NCBI GenBank assembly: GCA_036001225.1
Contig: DASYUM010000008.1
Coordinates: 1 to 28,188, forward strand
DNA length: 28,188 nucleotides
Direction: 5' to 3'
Source of the DNA: DASYUM01 sp036001225
GTDB lineage: Bacteria; Methylomirabilota; Methylomirabilia; Rokubacteriales; DASRDR01
The position numbers were made by a program, and so were the translations under genes. This document shows, one piece after another, positions 13,325-20,958 of the stretch. Position 1 is the first letter of the stretch; each line of letters starts with the position of its first letter. The notes under the pieces are model-generated. The model saw nothing but the letters and a program-made list of their open reading frames with translations, ran no database searches and was not told where the DNA came from.

Positions 13325-14865
13325 CGGGCGCTCCCGGCGGCCATGGCCGTCCCCAGCGCCCGCAGCTCATCGCGGGCCAGCTTCCCGCGGTCGGTCCGGG
13401 GCAGGGCGTCGAGGAGGGCGATCCGCTTGGGCAGCTTGAACTCGGACAGTCGCGTCCGGCAGTGGGCGCCCAGCTCCTCGGCGGTCACCGGCCGCCCGGG
13501 CCGAGGCACCACGAAGCTCACGATAGCCTCGCCGTAGAGGGGGTCGGGAATCCCGATGGTCGCCGCCTCGGCGACCGCGGGGTGGGCGAGCAGGACGCTG
13601 GTGATCTCCATCGGCGCGATGTTGACCCCGCCCCGGATGATGACGTCCTTCTTCCGCCCGGTGAGATAGAGGTAGCCGTCGGCGTCGGCGTGGCCGACGT
13701 CGCCGGTCGGGAAGGCGGCCTGAGGGATCGGCTCCAGCGCGCCGCCGTCGGCGAGGTAGGCGCTGGCCATCTGCCGGCCGCCGACGACCAGCTCGCCGCC
13801 GACGCCCGGCGGGCAGAGCCGGCCGGCCTCGTCCACGAAGCGCGCGTCCAGGTAGGGGACGACCGGCCCGATCGAGCCGGCGCGGCGGGCGTCAGGCGGG
13901 TTCATACCCATGAAGCCGGCCTCGGTCATGCCGCACCCCTGCGCGATCGGGATTCCGTAGCGTCGCTCGAAGTCGCGCTCGGTCGCCGCGGCCAGCGGCG
14001 CGGCGCTGCTGGTCAGAAAGCGGAGTGCCGGCACCTCGGTGGCCGTGATGGGGAGCGGCTGCTCGAGCAGCATCTGGACGACGGTCGGCACGCCGGCCGC
14101 GATCGTCACCCGGTGGTCGCGGATCCAGTCGAAGAAGCGGCGGCGCGAGAACCGGGGGGCGAGGACGAGGGTGGCGCCGGTCTGGATCGTCGGGCCCAGC
14201 GCCAGGCACTGCGGGGAGGCCCACGACAGCGCCCGGTACTCCAGGATCCGGTCGGCCTCGGTGATGCCGAGCCGCTCGACGAGGGAGCGGCCCATGTAGA
14301 AGGCCGCCGCGTGGCTGATGCAGACACCCTTCGGCGTGGCGGTGGTCCCCGACGTGTAGTCGAGGATGCCGATGTCGTCGGGACGGCCGGTCCGACGCTC
14401 GGGCCGCCTCGAGGGGTACCGGTCGAGCGCGGCGAACAGCTCGTCGAACGCGAGAACCTCGGCGCCGCTGTCCCGCGCCACCGCCGCGAGCTCGGGCGGG
14501 ATCCCCCGCTGCCAGAAGACGAGGCGGGGGCTGACGTCCCGCAGCATCTGGGCGACGTTCTTGGCGTGGACCTCGACGTTGAGGGGGTTGACGGTGGCGC
14601 CGTAGCGCTGGATGCCGAAGAAGAGGACCACCAGCTCCCAGCAGTTCTCGCTCAGGACGGTGACGCGGTCGCCGGTCGCGATCCCGCGCTCGGCCAGGAA
14701 GTGACCGAGGCGAACGGTCAGCGCGTCGAGCTCGGCGAAGGTGAGGCGGACGTCACTGCCGACGTCCTCGACGTAGACGCGCTCGCCGCGCTCGCCCGCG
14801 TGCTCGGCGAGGATGCTATCGAGCTCGCGGTAGCTGCCCGCTTGGTCTGTGTCCAGCTCCGGCAT
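13321..14865 (-). CDS. AMP-forming acyl-CoA synthetase / ligase
   Basis: A 514-residue ANL-superfamily acyl-CoA ligase. Motifs are the P-loop-like YTSGTTATPKGV (from residue 170), GCGMTEAG, PTGDVGHAD with GYLYLTGRKKDVI and RGGVNIAP, and the catalytic Lys495 in LPRTDRGKLARDEL. It activates a carboxylic acid to acyl-AMP, then acyl-CoA. Position between toxin-antitoxin and ubiX genes, and near ubiD, favours an aromatic or related acid, but the binding pocket cannot be read from sequence. It starts ten bases after the HepT stop and overlaps ubiX by 4 bp, so ubiX production is probably coupled to it. Confidence 0.92.
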   Translation of the reverse strand: MPELDTDQAGSYRELDSILAEHAGERGERVYVEDVGSDVRLTFAELDALTVRLGHFLAERGIATGDRVTVLSENCWELVVLFFGIQRYGATVNPLNVEVHAKNVAQMLRDVSPRLVFWQRGIPPELAAVARDSGAEVLAFDELFAALDRYPSRRPERRTGRPDDIGILDYTSGTTATPKGVCISHAAAFYMGRSLVERLGITEADRILEYRALSWASPQCLALGPTIQTGATLVLAPRFSRRRFFDWIRDHRVTIAAGVPTVVQMLLEQPLPITATEVPALRFLTSSAAPLAAATERDFERRYGIPIAQGCGMTEAGFMGMNPPDARRAGSIGPVVPYLDARFVDEAGRLCPPGVGGELVVGGRQMASAYLADGGALEPIPQAAFPTGDVGHADADGYLYLTGRKKDVIIRGGVNIAPMEITSVLLAHPAVAEAATIGIPDPLYGEAIVSFVVPRPGRPVTAEELGAHCRTRLSEFKLPKRIALLDALPRTDRGKLARDELRALGTAMAAGSAR

Positions 14866-14875
14866 CGCGTCAGGG

Positions 14876-15208
14876 TCAGTCTTCGGCGAGGAGCGCCACG
14901 ATGTCTCGCTTCAGCTCCGGCAACCGATGTTCGATAATCTCCCATACCAAGCCGAGATCCACGCCGAAGTACTCGTGGATCAGGACGTCCCGCAACGCCG
15001 AAACTCGCTGCCACGGTACGCCCGGCCGACGAGACCGAATCTCGGTGGAGAGGTTCTTGACGGCCTCGCCTTTGACTTCGAGGTTGCGAAGTCCGGCATC
15101 ACGCACCATCGGCTCACCGAGGAATGCGTCCCGCCCGCGCGCAGTGTATGTCTCGATCAGCTCGATGGCGTCCCGGATATGGCGGAGGTAAGCCTGGTCA
15201 TCTCTCAC
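14876..15208 (-). CDS. hepT: HepT-like HEPN ribonuclease toxin (DUF86)
   Basis: A 110-residue HEPN protein from the GTG at 15208, which overlaps the MntA stop (GTGA). The catalytic R-x4-H-x-Y motif is intact: Arg73, His78 and Tyr80 in RDVLIHEYFG. The DUF86 opening YLRHIRDAIELIETY and the segment KNLSTEI also fit. In the studied MntA-HepT pairs the toxin is an RNase silenced when MntA adds AMP to the motif Tyr, which is present here. The gene is followed after ten bases by the acyl-CoA ligase, so an intact toxin-antitoxin pair sits at the head of a metabolic transcript. Confidence 0.9.
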   Translation of the reverse strand: MRDDQAYLRHIRDAIELIETYTARGRDAFLGEPMVRDAGLRNLEVKGEAVKNLSTEIRSRRPGVPWQRVSALRDVLIHEYFGVDLGLVWEIIEHRLPELKRDIVALLAED

Positions 15209-15495
15209 AGAGCCCTTGCCTCGCGCAGAACGCGATCGCGCAGGTAGGGACTCAGCGCCGCTTCGGTCACGACATCGACGCGGCACCCGAGCAGCGCCTC
15301 GAGATCCTGCTTGAGCCCGATGAGATCCAGAAGATCTCTTCCTGGCTCGAATTCGGCGAGCAGGTCGAGATCGCTCGATGTCTTCGCAGTGCCCGATGCG
15401 CGGGATCCGAAGACACTCAGCCGCATCGCCCCGTGGCGACGGGCAACGCGCTTGATCTCACTGGAATGCTCAGCGATCAACCGATCGGTCGTCAT
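15205..15495 (-). CDS. mntA: MntA-like minimal nucleotidyltransferase antitoxin
   Basis: A 96-residue minimal nucleotidyltransferase with the exact GS-x10-D-x-D active site (Gly30-Ser31 to Asp42 and Asp44: FGSRASGTAKTSSDLDLL) and a further acidic position in CRVDVVT. These small enzymes are the antitoxins of HEPN toxins and act by AMPylating the toxin Tyr. It starts at the ATG at 15495 with GGAG a few bases upstream, and has its own promoter candidate (15515-15544). It overlaps hepT by 4 bp. Confidence 0.9.
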   Translation of the reverse strand: MTTDRLIAEHSSEIKRVARRHGAMRLSVFGSRASGTAKTSSDLDLLAEFEPGRDLLDLIGLKQDLEALLGCRVDVVTEAALSPYLRDRVLREARAL

Positions 15496-15514
15496 CCTTC
15501 GCTCCGGTCATCAG

Positions 15515-15544
15515 AGAATAGACGACAGGCGTCTCGCGAGGCAA
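15515..15544 (-). promoter_or_regulatory. Sigma70-like promoter for mntA-hepT
   Basis: On the minus strand TTGCCT (15544-15539), an 18-base spacer, then TATTCT (15520-15515). The start of transcription would be about 15508, just ahead of the GGAG site and the ATG at 15495. It would let the toxin-antitoxin pair, and the ligase-ubiX-tenA genes behind it, be expressed apart from ubiD. Confidence 0.5.
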
Positions 15545-15612
15545 GCGGAGAGCCAATCTAGTTCCGGATGTCGAACGCCTTGCCCAGCTTGTCCGTCTTG
15601 TTGAGGAGATAC

Positions 15613-17160
15613 TCAGACCCCGCGCTCGGCCATCCACTTCGCGTAGCCCTCCTGGGTGGCCTTGGCCCGCGCGATCTGCTCGTCGCTGAACCACTTCCGG
15701 AGGTCCACCAGCTCGACGTCGTAGCGGGCCCGCTCGAAGGCGTCCTTGTACACGAAGGGCACCGTGGCGTCGATGGCCAGGCCGCCCTGGAACTGGATGT
15801 TGCTCTGGGTCCAGTCGCGCATCCCGGCGGTGCTCCGGGCGCTGGGCTGGAAGGTCTGGCCGAAGCCGCCCGCGCACACGGTCTGGATGCTCTCGGGGGT
15901 CACCCGCGTGGCCAGCGCCCACAGGATGTCCTCGGGCTCGTAGATGTCGATGTCCTCGTCCACCGCGATGGCGAGCTTCAGGCCCAGCGAGATGGCCATC
16001 GCCGCGGTCAGGATGTTCCGCTGGATCCCCTCGTCGCGCTGGCGGCGCTTCCGGACCTGGAAGATCACGCCGCCCCAGTCGGTCATCCCCATCGGGATGT
16101 GAGTATCCACGCAGAAGCCGGGCGAGATCCGGTCGGCCACCTCCAGGAAGGCGGCCTCGCGCATGGAGACGTCGATGTAGTGGTCGTCCATGCCGTGGAC
16201 GATGAGACCGTAGTAGATCGGCTTGTCCCGGCGATGGGTGATGGCGGTGGCCTGGAACTTGTACGTGCGGTAGGCCTTGCCCATGTACCCGGCCCACTCG
16301 GGGTGGAACGGGTAGACGCCTTGCTTGTTATCCTTCTCGGCCAACGGGCTCTCCCACACCTTCTGGGTGGTGTCGAGGTACCCTTCGATGACGTATTCGG
16401 CGTTGGCGATCGCCCAGGCCTCCACGCTCCGGGCCTTCACGACCTCGACCGGGAAGCCCTGGAGGGCGCCGGCCACGCCCAGCTCGTCGGCGCCCTTGGG
16501 CAGGATCATGTAGGTGAAGCCGGAGCCGGCCATCATCGTGCAGGCCGGCGGCACCCCGATGTTGATCGTCATCGGGATCGGCTCCTTCCGGTACCAGTGG
16601 GTGGTGACCATGTCCATGTGGGAGCCGGGCGAGATCTGGAAGCTCGAGTAGTCGGGCCCGCGGAAGTTCATCCGGTTGTAGCCGATGTGCGAGCCGCCCC
16701 AGAAGAACTTCCCTCGCACCACCGTGTTCCCCGCGCCGAGCGTCCGCGCCGGGTCGGACTTCGAGTGGGAGATCATGGGGATCCGGTCCCACACGTCGAT
16801 GTCCTGGGTCAGGACGACTTCCTGGCAGGGCGCGTCCTTCACCTCGATCGGCGGGACCGGCTGCCGGATCGCCTCCACCGCCTTGAACTTGAACTTCTTG
16901 GGGTCCTCGACGCCGAACAGCCGGGCGATCCGGTCGGGGGAGGCGTAGATGTTGTTGGCCAGCCGGGCGTTGGGATAGCCCTTCACGCGTTCGAAGAGGA
17001 GCGGGGGTCCGCCGTCGAGCCGCTTCTGGATCGCCGCCAGCTCGAGGTGGGGATCGATCTCGACGTCGGAGGCCAGCAGCTCGCCGGCTTCCCGGAGGTA
17101 GTCGAGCGTGCTGCGGAGGCTCGAGATGTCTTTCTTGGTGATCGCGGGAAGGTTGGCCAT
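15613..17160 (-). CDS. UbiD-family prenyl-FMN-dependent (de)carboxylase, likely 3' frameshift
   Basis: A 515-residue UbiD-family enzyme, using prenylated FMN to (de)carboxylate aromatic or alpha,beta-unsaturated acids. Recognisable parts are GGPPLLFERVKGYPNAR, TLGAGNTVVRG, the INIGVPPACTMMAGSG region, the conserved acidic segment AIANAEYVIEGYLD, and LAIAVDEDIDIYEPEDILWA near the C-terminus. A good ribosome binding site (AGGAGG, about 17169-17174) precedes the ATG. The frame stops at 15613-15615 after WMAERGV. One base over, the reading goes on as EYLLNKTDKLGKAFDIRN before a TAG (15558-15560), all in GC-ending codons. Removing one T from the stop codon restores a continuous protein, so a frameshift, or a sequencing error, is likely. 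Upstream is an FMN reductase; ubiX lies downstream. Confidence 0.9.
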   Translation of the reverse strand: MANLPAITKKDISSLRSTLDYLREAGELLASDVEIDPHLELAAIQKRLDGGPPLLFERVKGYPNARLANNIYASPDRIARLFGVEDPKKFKFKAVEAIRQPVPPIEVKDAPCQEVVLTQDIDVWDRIPMISHSKSDPARTLGAGNTVVRGKFFWGGSHIGYNRMNFRGPDYSSFQISPGSHMDMVTTHWYRKEPIPMTINIGVPPACTMMAGSGFTYMILPKGADELGVAGALQGFPVEVVKARSVEAWAIANAEYVIEGYLDTTQKVWESPLAEKDNKQGVYPFHPEWAGYMGKAYRTYKFQATAITHRRDKPIYYGLIVHGMDDHYIDVSMREAAFLEVADRISPGFCVDTHIPMGMTDWGGVIFQVRKRRQRDEGIQRNILTAAMAISLGLKLAIAVDEDIDIYEPEDILWALATRVTPESIQTVCAGGFGQTFQPSARSTAGMRDWTQSNIQFQGGLAIDATVPFVYKDAFERARYDVELVDLRKWFSDEQIARAKATQEGYAKWMAERGV

Positions 17161-17199
17161 GGTGGTTTCCTCCTGAAAGGGCGTCGCCGCGCCCGCCGC

Positions 17200-17772
17200 T
17201 CAGAGGCGACCGAGCCCGGCCTGGACGGCGCGGACCACGATCCGGCCGATGGCGACCAGGTCCTGGGCGAACTTCTCGCTCTGCAGGTTGCCCGCCTCGT
17301 CGAAGGCCTGGCCGGCCAGCGGAATCAGCACCGTCTTGGGCACCACCCACACGTTGAGCGGGGTCAGGCAGATGCGCACGCTCATCTGGCTGCGGGCGGT
17401 GCCGTAGAGACCGGGCGTGGTGCCGAAGGACGCCGCCACCTTGCCGTCGAAGACGTTCGGCGGCCGGGACGCCCAGTCGATCGCGTTCTTCAGCACCCCC
17501 GACATCCCGTGGTTGTACTCGGGCGAGGCGATGAGGAGCCCGTCGCAGCCCTTGACCTTGGCGCGCCAGGTCTCGACCTCGGCCGGGAACCGCCCGCCCT
17601 CCTCGAGGTCGCCGTTGTAGAGCGGCAGCTCCAGGTGCTCGGGTCCCAGCTCCTCCACCTGGCCGCCGGCCTCGACGGCGCCGGCGATCGCGTAGCGGAG
17701 CAGCTTCCGGTTCAGCGAGCCCTTGCGGAGGCTGCCGGCGAAGGCGAGGATCCGGGGCGCCGTCTCGGGCAC
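17200..17772 (-). CDS. NADPH-dependent FMN reductase (flavodoxin-like)
   Basis: A 190-residue flavodoxin-fold reductase of the NADPH-dependent FMN reductase / quinone reductase family. It has the phosphate-binding loop AGSLRKGSLNRKLLRYA near the N-terminus, LPLYNGDLEEGG, and the family block ASPEYNHGMSGVLKNAIDWASRP. It reduces FMN or quinones with NAD(P)H. The position is informative: it lies 39 bp ahead of ubiD, and UbiX needs reduced FMN to build the UbiD cofactor, so this enzyme may supply FMNH2 (inference). I use the GTG at 17772, 13 bases after the LivM stop; a start at 17847 would overlap livM with non-homologous residues. Confidence 0.88.
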   Translation of the reverse strand: MPETAPRILAFAGSLRKGSLNRKLLRYAIAGAVEAGGQVEELGPEHLELPLYNGDLEEGGRFPAEVETWRAKVKGCDGLLIASPEYNHGMSGVLKNAIDWASRPPNVFDGKVAASFGTTPGLYGTARSQMSVRICLTPLNVWVVPKTVLIPLAGQAFDEAGNLQSEKFAQDLVAIGRIVVRAVQAGLGRL

Positions 17773-17785
17773 CGGCGGGTTCCGC

Positions 17786-18649
17786 CTACTTCTCGGGGAC
17801 GAGCCCGCCCGGCCGGAAGAGGACGAAGAGGACCAGCAGGGCGCCAAAGAGCATCTGACGGATGTTGGCGCCGACCTCGGCCGGCAGGTCGAAGAAGCGA
17901 AGGGCCTCCGGGATGAGCAGCATGACCGGGCCGCCCAGCCACGGTCCCCAGAAGTTGCCGAGCCCGCCGATCACGACGATCGAGAGGATGAACATCGACT
18001 CCTCGAGGCCGAAGGCTCGAGGGCTGATGTAGGAGAGGTGCGCCGCCAGCAGGCTGCCGGCCACGGCGGCCATGGCGCTGCCGGCGACGAAGACGGTCAC
18101 CTTGTAGTAGCTGACGCTCTTGCCCAGCGATTGCACCGCGGCCTCGTCCTCCCGGATGGCCCGCAGCACGCGGCCGTAGGGCGAGGCCGCGATCCGCCAG
18201 GCGGCCACACAGCAGGCGGCGGTGATCACGGCGGTGGGGATGAGGAAGGTCGCGTAGGAGTCGAAGGCCACGCCGCCCAGGGTTGGCTTGGGGATCCCGG
18301 GCAACCCCAGCGGGCCGCGGGTCAGCCCGGTCCAGTTGAGCAGCACGGTGACCATGATAACCTGGAACGCGAACGAGGCGATCACGTAGTAGTTGCCGCG
18401 CAGGCGCAGCGACAGGTACGCGACCGCCGCCCCCACGCCCGCCGCCACCATCACGGCCACCGGCACCGTGAGGAAGAAGTTCCACCCGTAGAAGACGGTC
18501 AGGATGCCGGTCGTGTACGCCCCCAACGCCATGAACGCCGCATGGGCGACCGAGAACATGCCCGTGTAGCCCATGATCAGGTTGAGGGAGACGCCGAGGA
18601 TCAAGTAGATCAGCGTGGTGATCGCCAGGTAGAGGAGGTAGGTTTCCAC
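17786..18649 (-). CDS. Branched-chain-type ABC transporter permease LivM (set 1)
   Basis: A 287-residue polytopic permease of the LivM family. It has many hydrophobic segments, the N-terminal LGVSLNLIMGYTGMFSVAHAAFMALGAY signature (read in parts), and the cytoplasmic coupling loop SPYGRVLRAIREDEAAVQSLGKSV that docks on the ATPases, followed by GGLGNFWGPWLGGPV. The GTG start at 18649 gives normal length. With LivH1, the substrate-binding protein and LivG1/LivF1 it makes a complete LIV-type importer. Such systems carry amino acids, but also urea, amides and aromatic acids; neighbouring ubiD and FMN reductase genes hint at an organic acid. Confidence 0.93.
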   Translation of the reverse strand: METYLLYLAITTLIYLILGVSLNLIMGYTGMFSVAHAAFMALGAYTTGILTVFYGWNFFLTVPVAVMVAAGVGAAVAYLSLRLRGNYYVIASFAFQVIMVTVLLNWTGLTRGPLGLPGIPKPTLGGVAFDSYATFLIPTAVITAACCVAAWRIAASPYGRVLRAIREDEAAVQSLGKSVSYYKVTVFVAGSAMAAVAGSLLAAHLSYISPRAFGLEESMFILSIVVIGGLGNFWGPWLGGPVMLLIPEALRFFDLPAEVGANIRQMLFGALLVLFVLFRPGGLVPEK

Positions 18650-18663
18650 GCGGATCAGTCGGG

Positions 18664-18693
18664 CCGGGGGGGAGCTGCGCGCTCCTCCCCCGG
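18664..18693 (-). promoter_or_regulatory. GC hairpin between livH1 and livM1
   Basis: CCGGGGGGGAG (18664-18674) faces CTCCTCCCCCGG (18682-18693) across a 7-base loop, a near-perfect stem of about 11 bp in the 101-base livH1-livM1 gap. There is no T-run. It may be an intercistronic processing or attenuation element. No gene is visible in the gap. Confidence 0.4.
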
Positions 18694-18750
18694 ACCCCCC
18701 CTCCGGGTGTCTCCCTGCTCACACGCAAGGGGCGATTCCTTCACGGGCTC

Positions 18751-19632
18751 TCAGACCTCGTGGCGCTCCAGCACGCGCCCGTACAACCCGGTCGGCCGGG
18801 CCAGGATGAAGCCGAGCATCACGCCGAACGCGACCGCTTCCCGCCACTCGGCGCCGATCCGCCACAAGCCGAGGTTGAGGGCGATCCCCAGGAGGAGTCC
18901 GCCCAACGCCGCTCCGGTAAACGTGTCCACGCCGCCGACCAGCACCGCGATGGCCGCGATGAGCACGACCGAGAGCCCCCGGCCCGGCTCGAGGCCGACG
19001 TCGATGGCGCCCAGGCTCGCCGAGACCGCGGCCAGCGCCGACCCGAGGCCGAACGCGAGCAGCCGGGCCCGTCCGATGTCGATTCCCACGATGCGGGCCA
19101 TGGTGGGGTTGATGGTGACCGCGCGCAGCGCGCGCCCGGCGTCGGTGTGGAGGCGAAGGTAGTTGAGGAGGGCCAGGACCCCGGCGGTGACGGCGAGGCC
19201 GATGAGCTGCAGGTAGGTGAAGACGACGGGCCCCAGCGTGATCCCCTCCTGGAGGCCGGCCGCGACGCTGACCGTCTTGTTGTCACCGCCGAAGACGACC
19301 TCGACCAGGTTCTCGAGGAAGATCAGGGTGCCGATGGAGGCCATGAGCACCAGCATGTGAGAGGCGCCCCGGTTGGCCAGCGGCCGGTAGATCAGGAGCT
19401 CGATGAGGATCCCGAGCAGGGCGGCGAGGGCGATGGTGAGCAGGAGCGACAGGAGGAAGTTCCAGCGCCAGACGGTGACGAAGGCGTAGAGGAGGTAGCC
19501 GGCGACCGCGTAGACGCTCCCGTGGGCGATGTGGAAGACCCGGGAGGCGCCGAAGATCAGGGCGAAGCCGAGCGCGAGAAGGGCGAAGGCGCTGCCCTCG
19601 ACGATGCCGTTGGCGAGGAGCTGGAGGACCAC
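18751..19632 (-). CDS. Branched-chain-type ABC transporter permease LivH (set 1)
   Basis: A 293-residue LivH-family permease: LANGIVEGSAFALLALGFALIFGASRVFHIAHGS at the N-terminus (read in parts), several membrane helices, the coupling loop TDAGRALRAVTINPTMARIVGIDIGRAR, and the terminal VGGVDTFTGAALGGLLLGI and ARPTGLYGR end typical of the family. The GTG start at 19632 has normal family length. It lies between the substrate-binding protein and LivM1, separated from both by gaps (193 and 101 bp) that hold hairpins, unlike the tight overlaps elsewhere. Confidence 0.93.
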   Translation of the reverse strand: MVLQLLANGIVEGSAFALLALGFALIFGASRVFHIAHGSVYAVAGYLLYAFVTVWRWNFLLSLLLTIALAALLGILIELLIYRPLANRGASHMLVLMASIGTLIFLENLVEVVFGGDNKTVSVAAGLQEGITLGPVVFTYLQLIGLAVTAGVLALLNYLRLHTDAGRALRAVTINPTMARIVGIDIGRARLLAFGLGSALAAVSASLGAIDVGLEPGRGLSVVLIAAIAVLVGGVDTFTGAALGGLLLGIALNLGLWRIGAEWREAVAFGVMLGFILARPTGLYGRVLERHEV

Positions 19633-19788
19633 GGACCTCTCACCACCCAGTACCCGGGCTCCGGCCGGCGGGTGGCGCGGCGAACGGGTGCCCGCCCGCG
19701 CCCGGAGCGAGGATGAACATCGGGGATCGCCTCGGGCGCCCAGCTCTGGACGGCCGCATCGATCGCCCGGTACGATCGCGAGGACGCG

Positions 19789-19818
19789 GGCGGGCTGTTC
19801 GCCGCGACAGGACCCGCC
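19789..19818 (-). promoter_or_regulatory. Hairpin after the substrate-binding protein gene
   Basis: Arms GGCGGG-CTGT (19789-19798) and ACAG-ga-CCCGCC (19807-19818) pair over 10 bp with a 2-base bulge and an 8-base loop, starting about seven bases after the TGA at 19826. There is no T-run. In LIV operons such a structure commonly raises binding-protein mRNA over permease mRNA, by partial termination or by blocking 3' decay. The rest of the 193-base gap before livH1 shows nothing else. Confidence 0.5.
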
Positions 19819-19825
19819 GGCCGGC

Positions 19826-20950
19826 TCAGTCCCGGTACGTCATGAACTTGCCGTCCTTGATCATCTTCATCGTGGTCGGCAGTGTGACCGCGCCATCCTT
19901 GTCGAAGCTGATGCTCCCCAGCACGCCCGCGTGGCCCTTGATCTGGTAGAGGCCGTTCTTGATCCCTTCGCCCGAGTAGCCGCCCGCCTCGATCGCCTTG
20001 GCGATCAAGTAGATCGCGTCGTAGTGGGTCGCCACGTAGAGGATCGGTTCCTGGTTGTAGCGGGCCCGGTACTTCTCGCCGAAGGCCCTCATGGCCGGAC
20101 TGCCGCCCTGAGGGTCGAAGGCGTTGTCCACGTAGACGAACCCCTCGGCGGCCCCCTCGGCCAGTTCCAGCATGGCCGGCGTGACGCCCTCCGCGGAGCC
20201 GAACCAGGGCGTCTTGATCCCGAGCTGCTTGGCCTGCTTGAGGATGCGGCCGACGTCGGAGGCCGTTCCGATGAGCACGACGCCCTCGGCGTCGAGCGAC
20301 TTGAGCTTGGTCAGGGGGGACTTGAAGTCGGACGGCTGGCCGGTGGTGTAGAAGATCTCGTCGAGAACCGTTCCCCCCTTCTCGGTGAAGCGCGCCTTGA
20401 ACCACTTGGCGTTGCTGAGGCCGTACTCCGTCTTCTCGCCGAAGAAGGCGACCCGGTGGAGCTTCTTCCGGTCGGCGACGAAGGTGGCCAGCTCGCTGGC
20501 GGTGACGATGGCGTCGTTGAGGTTGCTGAACGTGTAGTCGCCGGCGGTCCGGATGTCGGCCGAGTTGGCGGCGGCGTTGAAGTTCACCACCTTGTACTTC
20601 TCGGCCACCGGCGCGATGGCCAGGACGGCGTCGCTGCCGCCGGTGATCACGACCGGGATCCGGTCCACCTCGGCCAGCTTGATGAAGCCGGAGACCGCCC
20701 GCTTGGTGTCGTAGCCCCAGTCCTCGACCACCACCTCCAGCTTCTTGCCCTTGACCCCGCCCGCCTTGTTGATCTCCTCCACCGCCATCTCGATCCCGCG
20801 GTTCATGACCTCGCCGTAGAACTTGGCGCGACCCGAGGTGATGAGGAGGGCCCCGATCCGGTAGGTGTGCTCCGACGCCTGGCTGGCGGCCAGGGGCAGG
20901 AGGACCAGCGCGGCCACCAGCAGCCGGAAACCCCGCGTTCCACTCATCAT
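19826..20950 (-). CDS. LivK-type periplasmic substrate-binding protein
   Basis: A 374-residue ABC substrate-binding protein of the leucine/amide-binding (type I periplasmic) family. A signal peptide is clear: basic start, hydrophobic LLVAALVLLPLAA, cleavage near ASQA/SEHTY. The mature part starts YRIGALLITSGRAKFYGEVM, then GIEMAVEEINKAGGV and LEVVVEDWGYDTKRAV, and ends KMIKDGKFMTYRD. Two ATGs lie in tandem (20950 and 20947) behind GAGGAG; either may be used. Only this one binding protein is present for the two transporter sets in the window. The VOC gene stops eight bases upstream. The ligand cannot be named; related proteins bind branched amino acids, amides or aromatic acids. Confidence 0.92.
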   Translation of the reverse strand: MMSGTRGFRLLVAALVLLPLAASQASEHTYRIGALLITSGRAKFYGEVMNRGIEMAVEEINKAGGVKGKKLEVVVEDWGYDTKRAVSGFIKLAEVDRIPVVITGGSDAVLAIAPVAEKYKVVNFNAAANSADIRTAGDYTFSNLNDAIVTASELATFVADRKKLHRVAFFGEKTEYGLSNAKWFKARFTEKGGTVLDEIFYTTGQPSDFKSPLTKLKSLDAEGVVLIGTASDVGRILKQAKQLGIKTPWFGSAEGVTPAMLELAEGAAEGFVYVDNAFDPQGGSPAMRAFGEKYRARYNQEPILYVATHYDAIYLIAKAIEAGGYSGEGIKNGLYQIKGHAGVLGSISFDKDGAVTLPTTMKMIKDGKFMTYRD

Positions 20951-20958
20951 CAGTCTCC

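Noticed and set aside
15568..17916. Very long plus-strand open frame (782 codons) opposite ubiD, FMN reductase and livM
   Set aside because: High GC makes antisense frames stop-poor. The composition (His, Gly, Asp and Arg rich) lacks any family motif, and the minus-strand genes in the same place have complete domains.
19713..19949. Small plus-strand frame in the gap between livH1 and the binding protein
   Set aside because: It runs antisense into the binding-protein gene, has no ribosome binding site and no homology I recognise.
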